DNA of 30,503 nucleotides, taken from Lachnospiraceae bacterium UBA3401. Its GTDB lineage: Bacteria; Bacillota; Clostridia; Lachnospirales; Lachnospiraceae. The stretch lies in contig DEPD01000092.1 of NCBI GenBank assembly GCA_002358575.1, forward strand, positions 31,868-62,370, in the 5' to 3' direction. The notes below the pieces were generated by a model. It was not told the origin of the DNA. It was given only the letters and a program-made list of their open reading frames with translations, and did not search any database. Within the stretch, counting starts at the first letter, position 1. The number at the start of each line of letters is the position of its first letter. A program made the translations under genes and the position numbers. This document shows, in pieces, positions 6,341-14,394 of this stretch.

Positions 6341-7234
6341 TTAATCTGCGATCCAACGTCCACTGGCACCGCAGGGGAGTACAAGACCATTAGAGGAGAC
6401 TGGCAGACCGATTTCGGAGGATTCTACGCGGCCGCCAAATTTGGAGGTCAATACAGTTTCGAGCATATAAGTTAGCACTGCAGGCTGCAAGCCAGTCGTA
6501 TAGGAATTAATTAGGAAGAAAAGCGGTTTTTTGGTTAATACCTTTGTAGTAAGCTCAATAAAGGGATAAACGTTGTCTTCAATTTTCCAGATTTCGCCTT
6601 TGGGACCTCTTCCGTAGGAGGGTGGGTCCATAATCACCGCATCATAGGTGTTACCACGCCGGATTTCCCGTTCTACAAATTTTACACAATCGTCCACAAG
6701 CCATCTGATGGGCACCTCTGCAAGCCCGGAGGATGCAGCGTTTTCTTTTGCCCAGCCGACCATGCCCTTGGAGGCATCAACATGCGTGACATGTGCGCCT
6801 GCCGCCGCAGCGCTCAATGTGGCGCCGCCTGTATAGGCAAAGAGATTGAGGACTTTAATTGTGCGCGCCGGATTTTGCTGTAAGGTTTCCTTTATAATAG
6901 AAGAAAACCAATCCCAGTTGACCGCCTGTTCTGGAAAAAGCCCTGTATGCTTAAAACTAAAGGGTTTCAGATGAAATATGAGGTTTAGATGATTTTTGCC
7001 ATTGTAGGGGATACTCCATTCCTGTGGCAGTTTGAAAAATTCCCATTCCCCCCCACCTTTAGAACTTCTGTGATAGTGGCCGTTTGGCTTTTTCCAACGT
7101 GGGTCTTTTTGGGAAGTGTTCCAAAGAACCTGCGGGTCAGGCCGCACTAAGATATATTCGCTCCAGCGCTCGAGTTTTTCCCCAGCGGAGGTATCAATGA
7201 CTTCATAGTCTTTCCAATTGTCTGCAATCCACAT
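6341..7234 (-). CDS. Class I SAM-dependent methyltransferase (RlmI/RlmK-like)
   Basis: A 297-residue predicted RNA methyltransferase of the COG1092-like group. Residues 1-120 form a leading domain (SEYILVRPDPQVLW, HTGLFPEQAVNWDW). The Rossmann fold shows motif I as VLNLFAYTGGATLSAA (about 128-143), the acidic SAM ribose-binding Asp153 in THVDASKG, and motif IV as IMDPPSYGRG (201-210), in which DPPS is the usual catalytic signature of this RNA methyltransferase group. Full-length RlmI has an N-terminal PUA domain that is not evident here, so substrate and symbol are left open. GGAAAGGA precedes the ATG at a long spacing. It has its own minus-strand promoter (7284-7312), divergent from the S10 promoter, and converges on the terminator at 6229-6276. 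Confidence 0.8.
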   Translation of the reverse strand: MWIADNWKDYEVIDTSAGEKLERWSEYILVRPDPQVLWNTSQKDPRWKKPNGHYHRSSKGGGEWEFFKLPQEWSIPYNGKNHLNLIFHLKPFSFKHTGLFPEQAVNWDWFSSIIKETLQQNPARTIKVLNLFAYTGGATLSAAAAGAHVTHVDASKGMVGWAKENAASSGLAEVPIRWLVDDCVKFVEREIRRGNTYDAVIMDPPSYGRGPKGEIWKIEDNVYPFIELTTKVLTKKPLFFLINSYTTGLQPAVLTYMLETVLTSKFGGRVESSEIGLPVSSNGLVLPCGASGRWIAD

Positions 7235-7283
7235 AATTTAACAGATCCTTTCCTGAATAAATTTCTGCTTATTTTTTCAGTAT

Positions 7284-7312
7284 ACTATAGAAAGGTTTGC
7301 TTTTACAATCAA
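7284..7312 (-). promoter_or_regulatory. Promoter for the methyltransferase gene
   Basis: On the minus strand TTGATT (7312-7307), a 17-bp spacer and TATAGT (7289-7284), about 50 nt upstream of the ATG at 7234. It is divergent from the S10 promoter about 80 bp away. Confidence 0.65.
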
Positions 7313-7389
7313 ATTTTCCATATCGCCCTTACATCTAACGGAAATATTACATTGTATGAAAAAAAATACAATAAAAAATAAAAAAACGC

Positions 7390-7418
7390 TTGCAAAAGAG
7401 AAAATGCTACGATATACT
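7390..7418 (+). promoter_or_regulatory. Main S10 super-operon promoter
   Basis: TTGCAA (7390-7395), a 17-bp spacer and TATACT (7413-7418). The 40 bp upstream are almost pure A with scattered T (AAAAAAAATACAATAAAAAA type), a strong UP-element-like tract expected at growth-rate-controlled promoters. Transcription should begin near 7425, giving a leader of about 317 nt before rpsJ. Confidence 0.85.
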
Positions 7419-7424
7419 ACTAAT

Positions 7425-7741
7425 TGCTGTGACATGATAGCGATGAAACGAGAGGTTGCTGCTGATGCAAATAGGCGTTAGACAGGTTTTCCGCGGAGCG
7501 AATGTCAAGTTAGGAAACTGGCGACAAGTCACTGTACAAGGGTTAGGCCGCAAGGCCGTCCATATTGTGAAAGACAGATAAATTTGTGAGACTTTCATAA
7601 TAAGGAGCGATGTGTTAAACTGCAAGTAGTTGAACAAAATAGTTTTTTGTTAGAAAAGCAGTAGGACACACACGGAGGAGTGTACAGTCACCGCTTGTCG
7701 TACTTATGTATAAAAAGTGCGAAAAGGAGGCGACTTTTTTT
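7425..7741 (+). promoter_or_regulatory. Structured S10 operon leader
   Basis: The untranslated leader holds several stems. 7503-7526 pairs TGTC with GACA around AGTT-AGGA-AACT. GGCC-GCAA-GGCC at 7546-7557 is a GNRA-capped hairpin. TGAAAG/CTTTCA closes 7568-7597. Near the rpsJ start two stems exclude each other: 7699-7705 with 7715-7721 leaves the AGGAGG site (7725-7730) free, while 7712-7718 with 7733-7739 puts it in a loop followed directly by a T-run. TGTC at 7503 can instead pair with GACA at 7481. The L4-controlled S10 leader of E. coli is the known precedent for autoregulation of this operon; whether L4 or another protein binds here is inference. Confidence 0.6.
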
Positions 7742-8059
7742 ATGGCAACTCAGGTAATGAGAATTACATTAAAAGCTTATGATCATCAACTGGTTGATGC
7801 ATCTGCCAAAAAAATAATCGAGACAGTTAAGAAAAATGGATCACAGGTGAGCGGACCAGTTCCCCTTCCTACCAAGAAAGAGGTAGTGACAATTTTAAGG
7901 GCAGTTCACAAGTACAAAGATTCCAGAGAGCAGTTCGAGCAGAGAACGCATAAGAGACTGATCGATATCATCACACCGACACAGAAGACTGTTGATGCAT
8001 TGCAGCGGTTAGAGATGCCGGCGGGTGTTTATATTGATATCAAAATGAAAAACAAATAG
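7742..8059 (+). CDS. rpsJ: 30S ribosomal protein S10
   Basis: Component of the 30S head, and in bacteria also the NusE partner of NusB in transcription antitermination. The 105 residues match the family, with VSGPVPLPTKKEVVTILR and the HKYKDSREQFEQRTHKRLID block. The frame is open from 7706, but ATG 7742 was chosen: it begins the conserved MATQVMRITLKAYDHQ and is served by AAGGAGG, whereas 7706 has no ribosome binding site. The spacing from AAGGAGG to the ATG is long (about 11 nt) and filled by a T-run, so it may be set by leader folding. First gene of the super-operon. Confidence 0.97.
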   Translation: MATQVMRITLKAYDHQLVDASAKKIIETVKKNGSQVSGPVPLPTKKEVVTILRAVHKYKDSREQFEQRTHKRLIDIITPTQKTVDALQRLEMPAGVYIDIKMKNK

Positions 8060-8062
8060 GCC

Positions 8063-8105
8063 TTCTACTAGTATGAACGCTCAGAATGAGTGTTCCGCTG
8101 TAGAA
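8063..8105 (+). other. Intercistronic two-part hairpin rpsJ-rplC
   Basis: An inner 8-bp stem GAACGCTC/GAGTGTTC (8075-8082 with 8088-8095, one G-U) sits inside an outer stem TTCTAC/GTAGAA (8063-8068 with 8100-8105). It fills the 68-nt gap before rplC and ends just before its GGAGG. There is no U-run, so it is more likely a stability or translational element than a terminator. Confidence 0.5.
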
Positions 8106-8127
8106 ACAATGGAGGTAGGAAAAGAAA

Positions 8128-8811
8128 ATGAAGAAAGCTATATTGGCTACAAAAGTCGGAATGACTCAAATCTTCAATGAAGATGGTTCACTGATTCCTG
8201 TAACAGTTCTTCAGGCTGGTCCCTGTGTAGTGACACAGGTTAAGACAGAGGAGAATGATGGTTACAAGGCGGTTCAGGTCGGCTTTGTAGATAAGAAAGA
8301 CAAGATTGTAAACAAGGATAAGGGTGGAAAGAAAGAGGTTATTCACAGACATGGTGTGAATAAAGCGCTCAAGGGACACTTTGAGAAGGCTGGCGTTTCT
8401 TCCAAGAGATTTTTAAGAGAATTTAAGTTCGAGAATGCAGAAGAGTATACATTGGGAAGCGAGATAAAGGCGGACATTTTTACAGTTGGCGATAAAATCG
8501 ATGCATCTGCGATCTCTAAGGGAAAAGGATTCCAAGGTGCTATCAAGAGACATGGACAGCACAGAGGACCGATGACACATGGTTCTAAGTTCCATCGTCA
8601 TCAGGGTTCTAACGGTGCATGTTCTTCACCGAGCCGCGTGTTTAAGGGCAAAGGTATGCCTGGACATATGGGCTGCGTGAAAGTGACAGTGCAGAATCTT
8701 GAGGTTGTAAGGGTTGATGCTGAGAAGAACCTGCTTTTGGTGAAAGGCTCTGTTCCGGGACCTAAGAAAGCGTTGGTGACAATCAAAGAAACTACCAGAG
8801 TAGATGCGTAA
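8128..8811 (+). CDS. rplC: 50S ribosomal protein L3
   Basis: Early-assembly 23S rRNA-binding protein whose long loop reaches towards the peptidyl transferase centre. It has 227 residues, within the bacterial range. Family blocks are present: KVGMTQIF at the N-terminus, SKGKGFQGAIKRH and GPMTHGSKFHRHQGSNG in the central extension (about 128-165), and KGMPGHMG. GGAGGTAGG precedes the ATG. It is separated from rpsJ by a structured 68-nt gap and followed by rplD after 43 nt, in standard S10 operon order. Confidence 0.98.
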   Translation: MKKAILATKVGMTQIFNEDGSLIPVTVLQAGPCVVTQVKTEENDGYKAVQVGFVDKKDKIVNKDKGGKKEVIHRHGVNKALKGHFEKAGVSSKRFLREFKFENAEEYTLGSEIKADIFTVGDKIDASAISKGKGFQGAIKRHGQHRGPMTHGSKFHRHQGSNGACSSPSRVFKGKGMPGHMGCVKVTVQNLEVVRVDAEKNLLLVKGSVPGPKKALVTIKETTRVDA

Positions 8812-8854
8812 AATGTGGTTCGCAGATTGAGCGGACGAAAGGAGGACCATACAG

Positions 8855-9475
8855 ATGGCAAAAGTATCTGTTTATAATATGGAAGGCAGGGAAGTTGAGA
8901 CAATCGACTTGAGTGATGATGTCTTTGGTGTGGATGTCAACGAGCACCTAGTACACATGGCAGTCGTTCAACAGCTTGCAAATAAGCGTCAGGGTACTCA
9001 GAAAGCGAAGACGCGTTCAGAAGTATCTGGCGGCGGAAGAAAACCGTGGAGACAGAAAGGAACTGGTCACGCAAGACAGGGTTCTACAAGATCTCCCCAG
9101 TGGAAGGGCGGCGGTGTTGTATTTGCCCCAGTGCCAAGAGATTATTCTTTTAAGATGAATAAGAAAGAGAAGAGAGCGGCGTTGAAGTCTGCACTCACAA
9201 GCAGAGTTCAGGAGAATAAGTTGATTGTGATTGACGAACTCAAGTTTGATGAGATCAAGACAAAGAATTTTAAGGCAATTATGGACAACTTAAAGGTGAC
9301 AAAGGCTTATGTAGTTTTGAATGATAATGATGAGAAGGTTGTTATGTCGGCAAGAAATCTTCCAAATGTACAGACAGCGCTGACAAATACAATCAATGTA
9401 TATGATGTGATGAAAGGTGGCACGGTAATTCTCACAAAGGATGCCGTTAAGACAATCGAGGAGGTGTACGCATAA
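8855..9475 (+). CDS. rplD: 50S ribosomal protein L4
   Basis: 23S rRNA-binding protein that lines the exit tunnel. In E. coli it is also the repressor of the S10 operon, which makes it the first candidate ligand for the leader at 7425-7741. The 206-residue product has the tunnel-loop sequence GRKPWRQKGTGHARQGSTR (about 63-81) and the C-terminal Rossmann-like part ending GGTVILTKDAVKTIEEVYA. AAAGGAGG lies before the ATG. Its TAA shares one base with the ATG of rplW, so the two genes are translationally coupled. Confidence 0.98.
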   Translation: MAKVSVYNMEGREVETIDLSDDVFGVDVNEHLVHMAVVQQLANKRQGTQKAKTRSEVSGGGRKPWRQKGTGHARQGSTRSPQWKGGGVVFAPVPRDYSFKMNKKEKRAALKSALTSRVQENKLIVIDELKFDEIKTKNFKAIMDNLKVTKAYVVLNDNDEKVVMSARNLPNVQTALTNTINVYDVMKGGTVILTKDAVKTIEEVYA

Positions 9476-9774
9476 TGGCAGATATCAAATATTATGACGT
9501 GATCCTTAAACCGGTGATCACAGAGAAGAGTATGTCAAGCATGGGTGACAAGAAATATACATTTCTGGTTCATACAGAAGCGAATAAGTCTCAGATTAAG
9601 GAAGCTGTTGAGAAGATGTTCGAGGGAACAAAAGTGGCAAAGGTCAACACAATGAATCTTGACGGTAAGAAGAAGAGACGTGGAATGGTCTATGGCAAAA
9701 CTGCTAAGACCAAGAAGGCAATTGTGCAGCTAACACAGGACAGCAAGGATATTGAGATTTTCTCGGGATTATAA
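9475..9774 (+). CDS. rplW: 50S ribosomal protein L23
   Basis: Protein at the tunnel exit and the docking point for trigger factor and SRP in bacteria. The 99 residues have the usual start YYDVILKPVITEKSMSSM and the basic loop NLDGKKKRRGMVYGKTAKTK (about 62-81). The ATG overlaps the rplD stop by one base; GGAGG for it lies inside the last rplD codons. A 78-nt gap with no obvious strong stem separates it from rplB. Confidence 0.97.
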   Translation: MADIKYYDVILKPVITEKSMSSMGDKKYTFLVHTEANKSQIKEAVEKMFEGTKVAKVNTMNLDGKKKRRGMVYGKTAKTKKAIVQLTQDSKDIEIFSGL

Positions 9775-9852
9775 AATTCCTATTAGACGGCTGTGACAAT
9801 TCGGACTATACACAATCAAGTGTGATAATAAAAGAGTAAAGGAGAAACGAAC

Positions 9853-10695
9853 ATGGGAATTAAAAAATATAACCCATATACCCCTTCGAGAAGAAATATG
9901 ACCAGTTCTGACTTCTCTGAAATCACAAAGACGACTCCTGAGAAGTCTCTGTGCGTGTCAAAGAAGAAACATGCTGGACGCAACAATCAGGGTAAGATCA
10001 CTGTGAGACATCACGGCGGTGGAAACAGACAGAAATATAGAATTATAGATTTTAAGAGAAATAAAGATGGTATCTCAGCAAAGGTTGTTGGCATCGAGTA
10101 TGATCCAAACAGATCTGCGAACATTGCACTGATCTGCTACGAAGATGGTCAGAAGGCATATATCCTTGCGCCGGAGGGACTGACAGACGGCATGAAGGTT
10201 ATGAACGGACCACAGGCAGAAGTTAGAGTTGGCAACTGCTTACCACTTTCAGAGATTCCAGTTGGTACAAATGTGCACAATATTGAGCTGTATCCTGGCA
10301 AGGGCGGACAGCTTGTGCGCTCCGCTGGCAACAGTGCACAGCTTATGGCGAAGGAAGGCAAGTATGCAACGCTGAGACTTCCTTCTGGTGAGATGAGAAT
10401 GGTTCCAATTGTTTGCCGCGCATCGATTGGTGTTGTCGGAAATGGGGATCATAACCTTGTGAAAATCGGTAAGGCTGGACGTAAGCGCCACATGGGTATC
10501 AGACCTACAGTGCGCGGTTCTGTGATGAACCCGAATGATCATCCACACGGCGGTGGTGAAGGCAAGACTGGTATCGGAAGACCCGGTCCATCTACACCTT
10601 GGGGCAAGCCTGCACTTGGTCTAAAGACAAGAAAGAGCAAGAAGGCTTCTAACAAGTTGATCGTGAGAAGAAGGGACGGTAGAGCGATTAAATAA
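9853..10695 (+). CDS. rplB: 50S ribosomal protein L2
   Basis: Highly conserved 23S rRNA protein needed for subunit association and peptidyl transferase activity. The 280-residue product matches the usual length of 273-280. The HHGGGNRQKYR block is near residue 55, and the conserved active-site-proximal segment MNPNDHPHGGGEGK lies near residue 225, followed by GRPGPSTPWGKPALG and the basic tail. AAAGGAGAA precedes the ATG. A 104-nt gap with a stable hairpin (10704-10734) separates it from rpsS. Confidence 0.98.
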   Translation: MGIKKYNPYTPSRRNMTSSDFSEITKTTPEKSLCVSKKKHAGRNNQGKITVRHHGGGNRQKYRIIDFKRNKDGISAKVVGIEYDPNRSANIALICYEDGQKAYILAPEGLTDGMKVMNGPQAEVRVGNCLPLSEIPVGTNVHNIELYPGKGGQLVRSAGNSAQLMAKEGKYATLRLPSGEMRMVPIVCRASIGVVGNGDHNLVKIGKAGRKRHMGIRPTVRGSVMNPNDHPHGGGEGKTGIGRPGPSTPWGKPALGLKTRKSKKASNKLIVRRRDGRAIK

Positions 10696-10703
10696 GTTGA
10701 ATG

Positions 10704-10734
10704 GCTGAGCGGTTGCGGTTGCAAATCGCTCGGC
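10704..10734 (+). other. Intercistronic hairpin rplB-rpsS
   Basis: GCTGAGCG (10704-10711) pairs with CGCTCGGC (10727-10734): eight pairs including one G-U, around a 15-nt loop. No U-run follows. It occupies the only gap above 100 nt in the S10 half and may be a processing or stability element. Confidence 0.45.
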
Positions 10735-10799
10735 GCTCAAATAAGGAAATCGTCTACCTCCAATAACAAGATATAGATGATTAAGGAGGAATTAACCTT

Positions 10800-11081
10800 A
10801 TGGCAAGGTCATTAAAAAAGGGTCCTTTCGCAGATGCAAGCCTTTTAAAGAAGGTTGATGCTATGAACGCGTCAGGAAATAAATCAGTAATTAAGACATG
10901 GTCACGTCGTTCTACAATTTTCCCTGCTTTTGTAGGTCATACAATCGCAGTACATGACGGAAGAAAGCATGTGCCTGTATATGTGACAGAAGATATGGTT
11001 GGACACAAGCTTGGTGAATTCGTTGCAACCAGGACCTACAGAGGACATGGCAAGGACGAAAAGAAATCAAAGGTGAAATAA
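10800..11081 (+). CDS. rpsS: 30S ribosomal protein S19
   Basis: 30S head protein that, with S13, contacts the 50S subunit and the A-site region. The 93 residues are standard, beginning MARSLKKGPFADASLLKKV, with the conserved WSRRSTIFPAFVGHTIAVHDG and the GHKLGEFVATRTYRGH segment. AAGGAGGA lies before the ATG. rplV starts 27 nt after the stop. Confidence 0.97.
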   Translation: MARSLKKGPFADASLLKKVDAMNASGNKSVIKTWSRRSTIFPAFVGHTIAVHDGRKHVPVYVTEDMVGHKLGEFVATRTYRGHGKDEKKSKVK

Positions 11082-11108
11082 ATTGATTAGTTGAAAGGAG
11101 GTTCAACC

Positions 11109-11501
11109 ATGGCAGAAAAATATAGTAGAACTAGTTATAAGAGAAAGAGAAACGCAGAGAATAGAGAAACTAGACCATCAGCAAAGCTTTCTTATGCCAG
11201 AGTGTCTGTCCAGAAGGCATGCTTCGTATTAGATGCGATTAGAGGAAAAGATGTGCAGACCGCGTTAGGTATTCTGGCATACAGCCCAAGATATGCTTCC
11301 AGCATTATCAAGAAGCTTTTGGAGTCAGCGATTGCCAATGCAGAGAATAACAATGGTATGAGTGCTGAGAACCTTTACATTGCAGAGTGCTACGCAAACA
11401 AGGGACCTACAATGAAGCGAGTGAGACCAAGGGCACAGGGAAGAGCTTACAGGATTGAAAAGAGAATGAGCCACATTACAATCGTGCTTGACGAGAGATA
11501 G
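11109..11501 (+). CDS. rplV: 50S ribosomal protein L22
   Basis: Exit-tunnel protein. The 130-residue product carries about 20 N-terminal residues before the conserved AKLSYARVSVQKACFVLD, then AILAYSPRYAS-type core sequence (here GILAYSPRYASSIIKKLLESA) and the tunnel hairpin ending RVRPRAQGRAYRIEKR. The start at 11109 is behind AAAGGAGG; the in-frame ATG at 11091 precedes that site and was rejected. The stop lies 10 nt before the rpsC ATG. Confidence 0.96.
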   Translation: MAEKYSRTSYKRKRNAENRETRPSAKLSYARVSVQKACFVLDAIRGKDVQTALGILAYSPRYASSIIKKLLESAIANAENNNGMSAENLYIAECYANKGPTMKRVRPRAQGRAYRIEKRMSHITIVLDER

Positions 11502-11511
11502 GAGGAAGAAA

Positions 11512-12168
11512 ATGGGACAGAAAGTTAATCCTCATGGACTGAGAGTCGGCGTTATCAAGGATTGGGATTCAAAATGGTATGCTGATGCTGATTTTGCTGA
11601 TTATTTAGTGGAAGATTATAATATCAGAAAGTTTTTAAAGAAGAAATTATTTAATGCTGGTATCTCAAAAATTGAGATTGAGAGAGCATCTGACCGCGTA
11701 AAGGTTATCGTTTTCACAGCAAAACCAGGTCTTGTGATTGGTAAGGGCGGCGCAGAGATCGAGATAACCAAGAAGGAGCTGCAGAAGCTTACAGGCAGAA
11801 ATGTGCTTGTGGATATCAAGGAGATTAAGAAACCGGACAAAGATGCGCAGCTTGTAGCAGAAAATATTGCACAGCAGCTTGAGAGCCGTGTGTCTTTTAG
11901 ACGTGCTATGAAGTCTTGCATGGGTAGAACTATGAAGGCGGGGGCTCTGGGTATTAAGACGGCTGTTTCTGGGCGCCTTGGTGGAGCAGATATGGCCCGC
12001 ACAGAGTTTTACAACGAGGGGACAATTCCTCTTCAGACACTGAGAGCAGATATAGATTATGGGTTCGCTGAGGCAGATACAACTTACGGCAAACTTGGCG
12101 TAAAAGTTTGGATCTACAAGGGCGAAGTACTTCCTACAAAGGGAAATAAGGAAGGGAGCGATAAATAA
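11512..12168 (+). CDS. rpsC: 30S ribosomal protein S3
   Basis: 30S head protein at the mRNA entry channel, with helicase-like function. The 218 residues contain the KH domain with the KPGLVIGKGGAEIE loop (about 71-84) and the C-terminal domain with GRLGGADMARTE and YGKLGVKVWIYKGE. ATG 11512 begins the conserved MGQKVNPHGLRVGV and follows GGAGGAAG; an in-frame ATG at 11488, inside rplV, was rejected. Its TAA shares one base with the rplP ATG. Confidence 0.97.
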   Translation: MGQKVNPHGLRVGVIKDWDSKWYADADFADYLVEDYNIRKFLKKKLFNAGISKIEIERASDRVKVIVFTAKPGLVIGKGGAEIEITKKELQKLTGRNVLVDIKEIKKPDKDAQLVAENIAQQLESRVSFRRAMKSCMGRTMKAGALGIKTAVSGRLGGADMARTEFYNEGTIPLQTLRADIDYGFAEADTTYGKLGVKVWIYKGEVLPTKGNKEGSDK

Positions 12169-12605
12169 TGTTAATGCCAAAGAGAGTAAAGCGTCGTAAA
12201 CAGTTCCGCGGTACAATGGCTGGTAAAGCTCAGAGAGGTAATACAATTACTTACGGTGAGTATGGTATTGTAGCAACAGAGCCATGCTGGATTAAGTCCA
12301 ATCAGATTGAAGCAGCCCGTATCGCCATGACACGTTATATCAAGCGTGGTGGTAAGGTATGGATTAAGATATTTCCGGATAAACCTGTTACAGCAAAACC
12401 TGCTGAGACACGTATGGGTTCGGGAAAAGGAACTCTGGAGTACTGGGTGGCAGTTGTAAAACCTGGTCGTGTAATGTTTGAGATCAGCGGAGTCGCTGAG
12501 GATGTAGCAAAAGAAGCGTTACGTCTTGCAACACACAAGCTTCCTTGTAAGTGTAAGATCGTTTCTAAAGCAGATTTGGAAGGCGGTGCAGTAAATGAAA
12601 ACTAA
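12168..12605 (+). CDS. rplP: 50S ribosomal protein L16
   Basis: 50S protein near the A site and peptidyl transferase centre. The 145 residues start MLMPKRVKRRKQFRG and contain GEYGIVATEPCWIKSNQIE and the conserved RMGSGKGTLEYWVAVVKPG block (about 83-101). The ATG overlaps the rpsC stop by one base, and the 3' end overlaps rpmC by 11 nt, so three genes are translationally coupled here. Confidence 0.97.
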   Translation: MLMPKRVKRRKQFRGTMAGKAQRGNTITYGEYGIVATEPCWIKSNQIEAARIAMTRYIKRGGKVWIKIFPDKPVTAKPAETRMGSGKGTLEYWVAVVKPGRVMFEISGVAEDVAKEALRLATHKLPCKCKIVSKADLEGGAVNEN

Positions 12606-12804
12606 TAAGTATGTAGAGGATTTAAGGACCAAATCAGCCGCAGAATTATCACAGGAATTAGTTTCTGCAAAAAAGGAACTTTTCAATTTGAGATTTCAGA
12701 ATGCAACAAACCAGTTGGAGAACACAGCGCGGATTAAGGAAGTCAGAAGAAATATCGCAAGGATTCAGACTGTGATTGCTGCAAATCTGAAGAGTGCAGA
12801 GTAG
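12595..12804 (+). CDS. rpmC: 50S ribosomal protein L29
   Basis: Small helical protein next to L23 at the tunnel exit. The 69 residues form the expected two-helix hairpin: LRTKSAAELSQELVSAKKELFNLRFQ then ENTARIKEVRRNIARIQTVI. It begins inside rplP (11-nt overlap, different frame), with its ribosome binding site in rplP codons. rpsQ follows after 7 nt. Confidence 0.96.
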   Translation: MKTNKYVEDLRTKSAAELSQELVSAKKELFNLRFQNATNQLENTARIKEVRRNIARIQTVIAANLKSAE

Positions 12805-12811
12805 GAGGAAA

Positions 12812-13072
12812 ATGGTCGTGGAAAGAAATTTGAGGAAAACACGTACAGGCAAGGTTGTGAGCAACAAAATGCAGAAAACGATTGTGGTTGCTGTGGAAGA
12901 TCATGTTAAGCATCCTCTTTATGGAAAGATCGTTAAGAGAACTTACAAGCTGAAGGCGCATGACGAGAATAACGAGTGCAACATTGGCGATACAGTTAAA
13001 GTTATGGAGACAAGACCTTTATCTAAGGATAAGAGATGGAGACTTGTTGAAGTGATCGAAAAAGTAAAATAG
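12812..13072 (+). CDS. rpsQ: 30S ribosomal protein S17
   Basis: Primary 16S rRNA-binding protein with an OB fold. From ATG 12812, behind TAGGAGGA, it has 86 residues: ERNLRKTRTGKVVSNKMQKT, the KHPLYGKIVKRTYKLKAHDE block and VMETRPLSKDKRWRLVEV. The in-frame ATG at 12794 lies within rpmC and precedes the ribosome binding site, so it was rejected. Confidence 0.96.
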   Translation: MVVERNLRKTRTGKVVSNKMQKTIVVAVEDHVKHPLYGKIVKRTYKLKAHDENNECNIGDTVKVMETRPLSKDKRWRLVEVIEKVK

Positions 13073-13126
13073 ATTTTAAGAACAGTGCAATGCGTAGCAT
13101 GGCATAGTTTTGGAAGGAGAATAAGC

Positions 13127-13495
13127 ATGATACAACAGGAAAGCAGACTGAAAGTCGCTGATAATACTGGTGCAAAAGAACTGCTCTGCATCAGGGTTAT
13201 GGGTGGATCTACAAGAAGATATGCAAGCATTGGCGATGTGATTGTTGCCAGCGTTAAAGATGCAACACCAGGCGGCGTTGTAAAAAAGGGCGATGTAGTG
13301 AAAGCTGTAGTTGTACGTACCGTAAAGGGCGCTCGTCGTAAGGACGGTTCTTATATTAGATTTGATGAAAACGCCGCTGTCATTATCAAGGATGATAAGA
13401 CTCCGAGAGGGACACGTATTTTTGGACCAGTGGCAAGAGAGCTTCGTGAGAAACAGTTTATGAAGATTGTTTCCTTAGCTCCTGAAGTATTATAA
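13127..13495 (+). CDS. rplN: 50S ribosomal protein L14
   Basis: 50S protein at the subunit interface and the binding target of the silencing factor RsfS. The 122 residues equal the family norm and begin MIQQESRLKVADNTGAKELL, with IVASVKDATPGG and the ENAAVIIKDDKTPRGTRIFG block. GGAAGGAG precedes ATG 13127; the open frame to 13085 lacks family similarity. It starts the spc part of the operon. Confidence 0.97.
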   Translation: MIQQESRLKVADNTGAKELLCIRVMGGSTRRYASIGDVIVASVKDATPGGVVKKGDVVKAVVVRTVKGARRKDGSYIRFDENAAVIIKDDKTPRGTRIFGPVARELREKQFMKIVSLAPEVL

Positions 13496-13507
13496 GGAGG
13501 TGCCGGA

Positions 13508-13813
13508 ATGTTAAAGATAAAAAAGGGCGATACAGTCAAGGTAATCGCCGGCAAGGAAAAAGATAAAGAGGGCAAGGTTTTATCAGTTGACACAAAGAAC
13601 GGTAAAGTTCTTGTAGAGGGTATCAACATGGTGACAAAACATGCAAAGCCTTCTGCTGCCAATCAGACTGGCGGCATTATCAAGAAAGAAGCTCCTATTG
13701 ATATTTCAAACGTAATGTATCTCCACAAGGGAAAAGCTACAAGAATTGGTTTTAAGATGGATGGAGATAAGAAAGTACGTTTCGCAAAGACAACAGGCGA
13801 AGTGATTGATTAA
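13508..13813 (+). CDS. rplX: 50S ribosomal protein L24
   Basis: Early-assembly 50S protein. The 101 residues hold an N-terminal KOW motif (KKGDTVKVIAGKEKDKEGKV, about 5-24), the NMVTKHAKPSAANQTGGI segment and a C-terminal KATRIGFKMDGDKKVRFAK. The AAGGAGG ribosome binding site overlaps the end of the preceding gene. Spacing to rplE is 24 nt. Confidence 0.96.
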   Translation: MLKIKKGDTVKVIAGKEKDKEGKVLSVDTKNGKVLVEGINMVTKHAKPSAANQTGGIIKKEAPIDISNVMYLHKGKATRIGFKMDGDKKVRFAKTTGEVID

Positions 13814-13837
13814 TTCCAGGAAAGGAGGACCAGACTG

Positions 13838-14377
13838 GTGAGTAGACTGAAAGATATATATAAAAACGAGATCGTAGATGCTATGGTCAAGAAGTTTGGA
13901 TATAAGAATGTCATGGAAGTTCCCAAGCTTGACAAGATTGTGGTCAATATGGGTGTCGGTGAGGCCAAGGACAATGCAAAGGCATTGGAGTCCGCTGTGA
14001 AGGACATGGAGATCATCACAGGGCAGAAGGCTGTTACTACAAAGGCGAAGAAGGCAATCGCTAACTTCAAGATTCGTGAGGGTATGGCAATCGGATGCAA
14101 AGTGACACTTCGCGGTGAGAAGATGTATGAGTTCTTGGACCGCCTTGTAAACCTTGCACTTCCTCGTGTGCGTGACTTTAGAGGTGTCAATCCCAATGGA
14201 TTTGACGGCAGAGGAAACTATGCACTTGGTATCAAGGAGCAGATTATTTTCCCTGAGATAGAGTATGATAAGGTTGACAAAGTAAGAGGTATGGATATCG
14301 TTTTTGTAACAACTGCAAAGAGTGACGAGGAAGCACGTGAGCTGTTAACACAGTTCAACATGCCTTTCGCGAAATAA
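13838..14377 (+). CDS. rplE: 50S ribosomal protein L5
   Basis: 5S rRNA-binding protein of the central protuberance. The 179 residues begin SRLKDIYKNEIVDAMVKKFG and include KIVVNMGVGEAKDNAK, the GQKAVTTKAKKAIANFKIRE loop and GFDGRGNYALGIKEQ. The start codon is GTG at 13838, set by AAAGGAGG nine nt upstream; no ATG fits the family start. It is one of the few non-ATG starts in the operon. Confidence 0.96.
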   Translation: MSRLKDIYKNEIVDAMVKKFGYKNVMEVPKLDKIVVNMGVGEAKDNAKALESAVKDMEIITGQKAVTTKAKKAIANFKIREGMAIGCKVTLRGEKMYEFLDRLVNLALPRVRDFRGVNPNGFDGRGNYALGIKEQIIFPEIEYDKVDKVRGMDIVFVTTAKSDEEARELLTQFNMPFAK

Positions 14378-14394
14378 TAAGGGGGTAAATTCTC

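Noticed and set aside
11665..12246. 193-residue minus-strand frame opposite rpsC
   Set aside because: Cys- and Leu-rich shadow of the conserved rpsC coding sequence, with no ribosome binding site.
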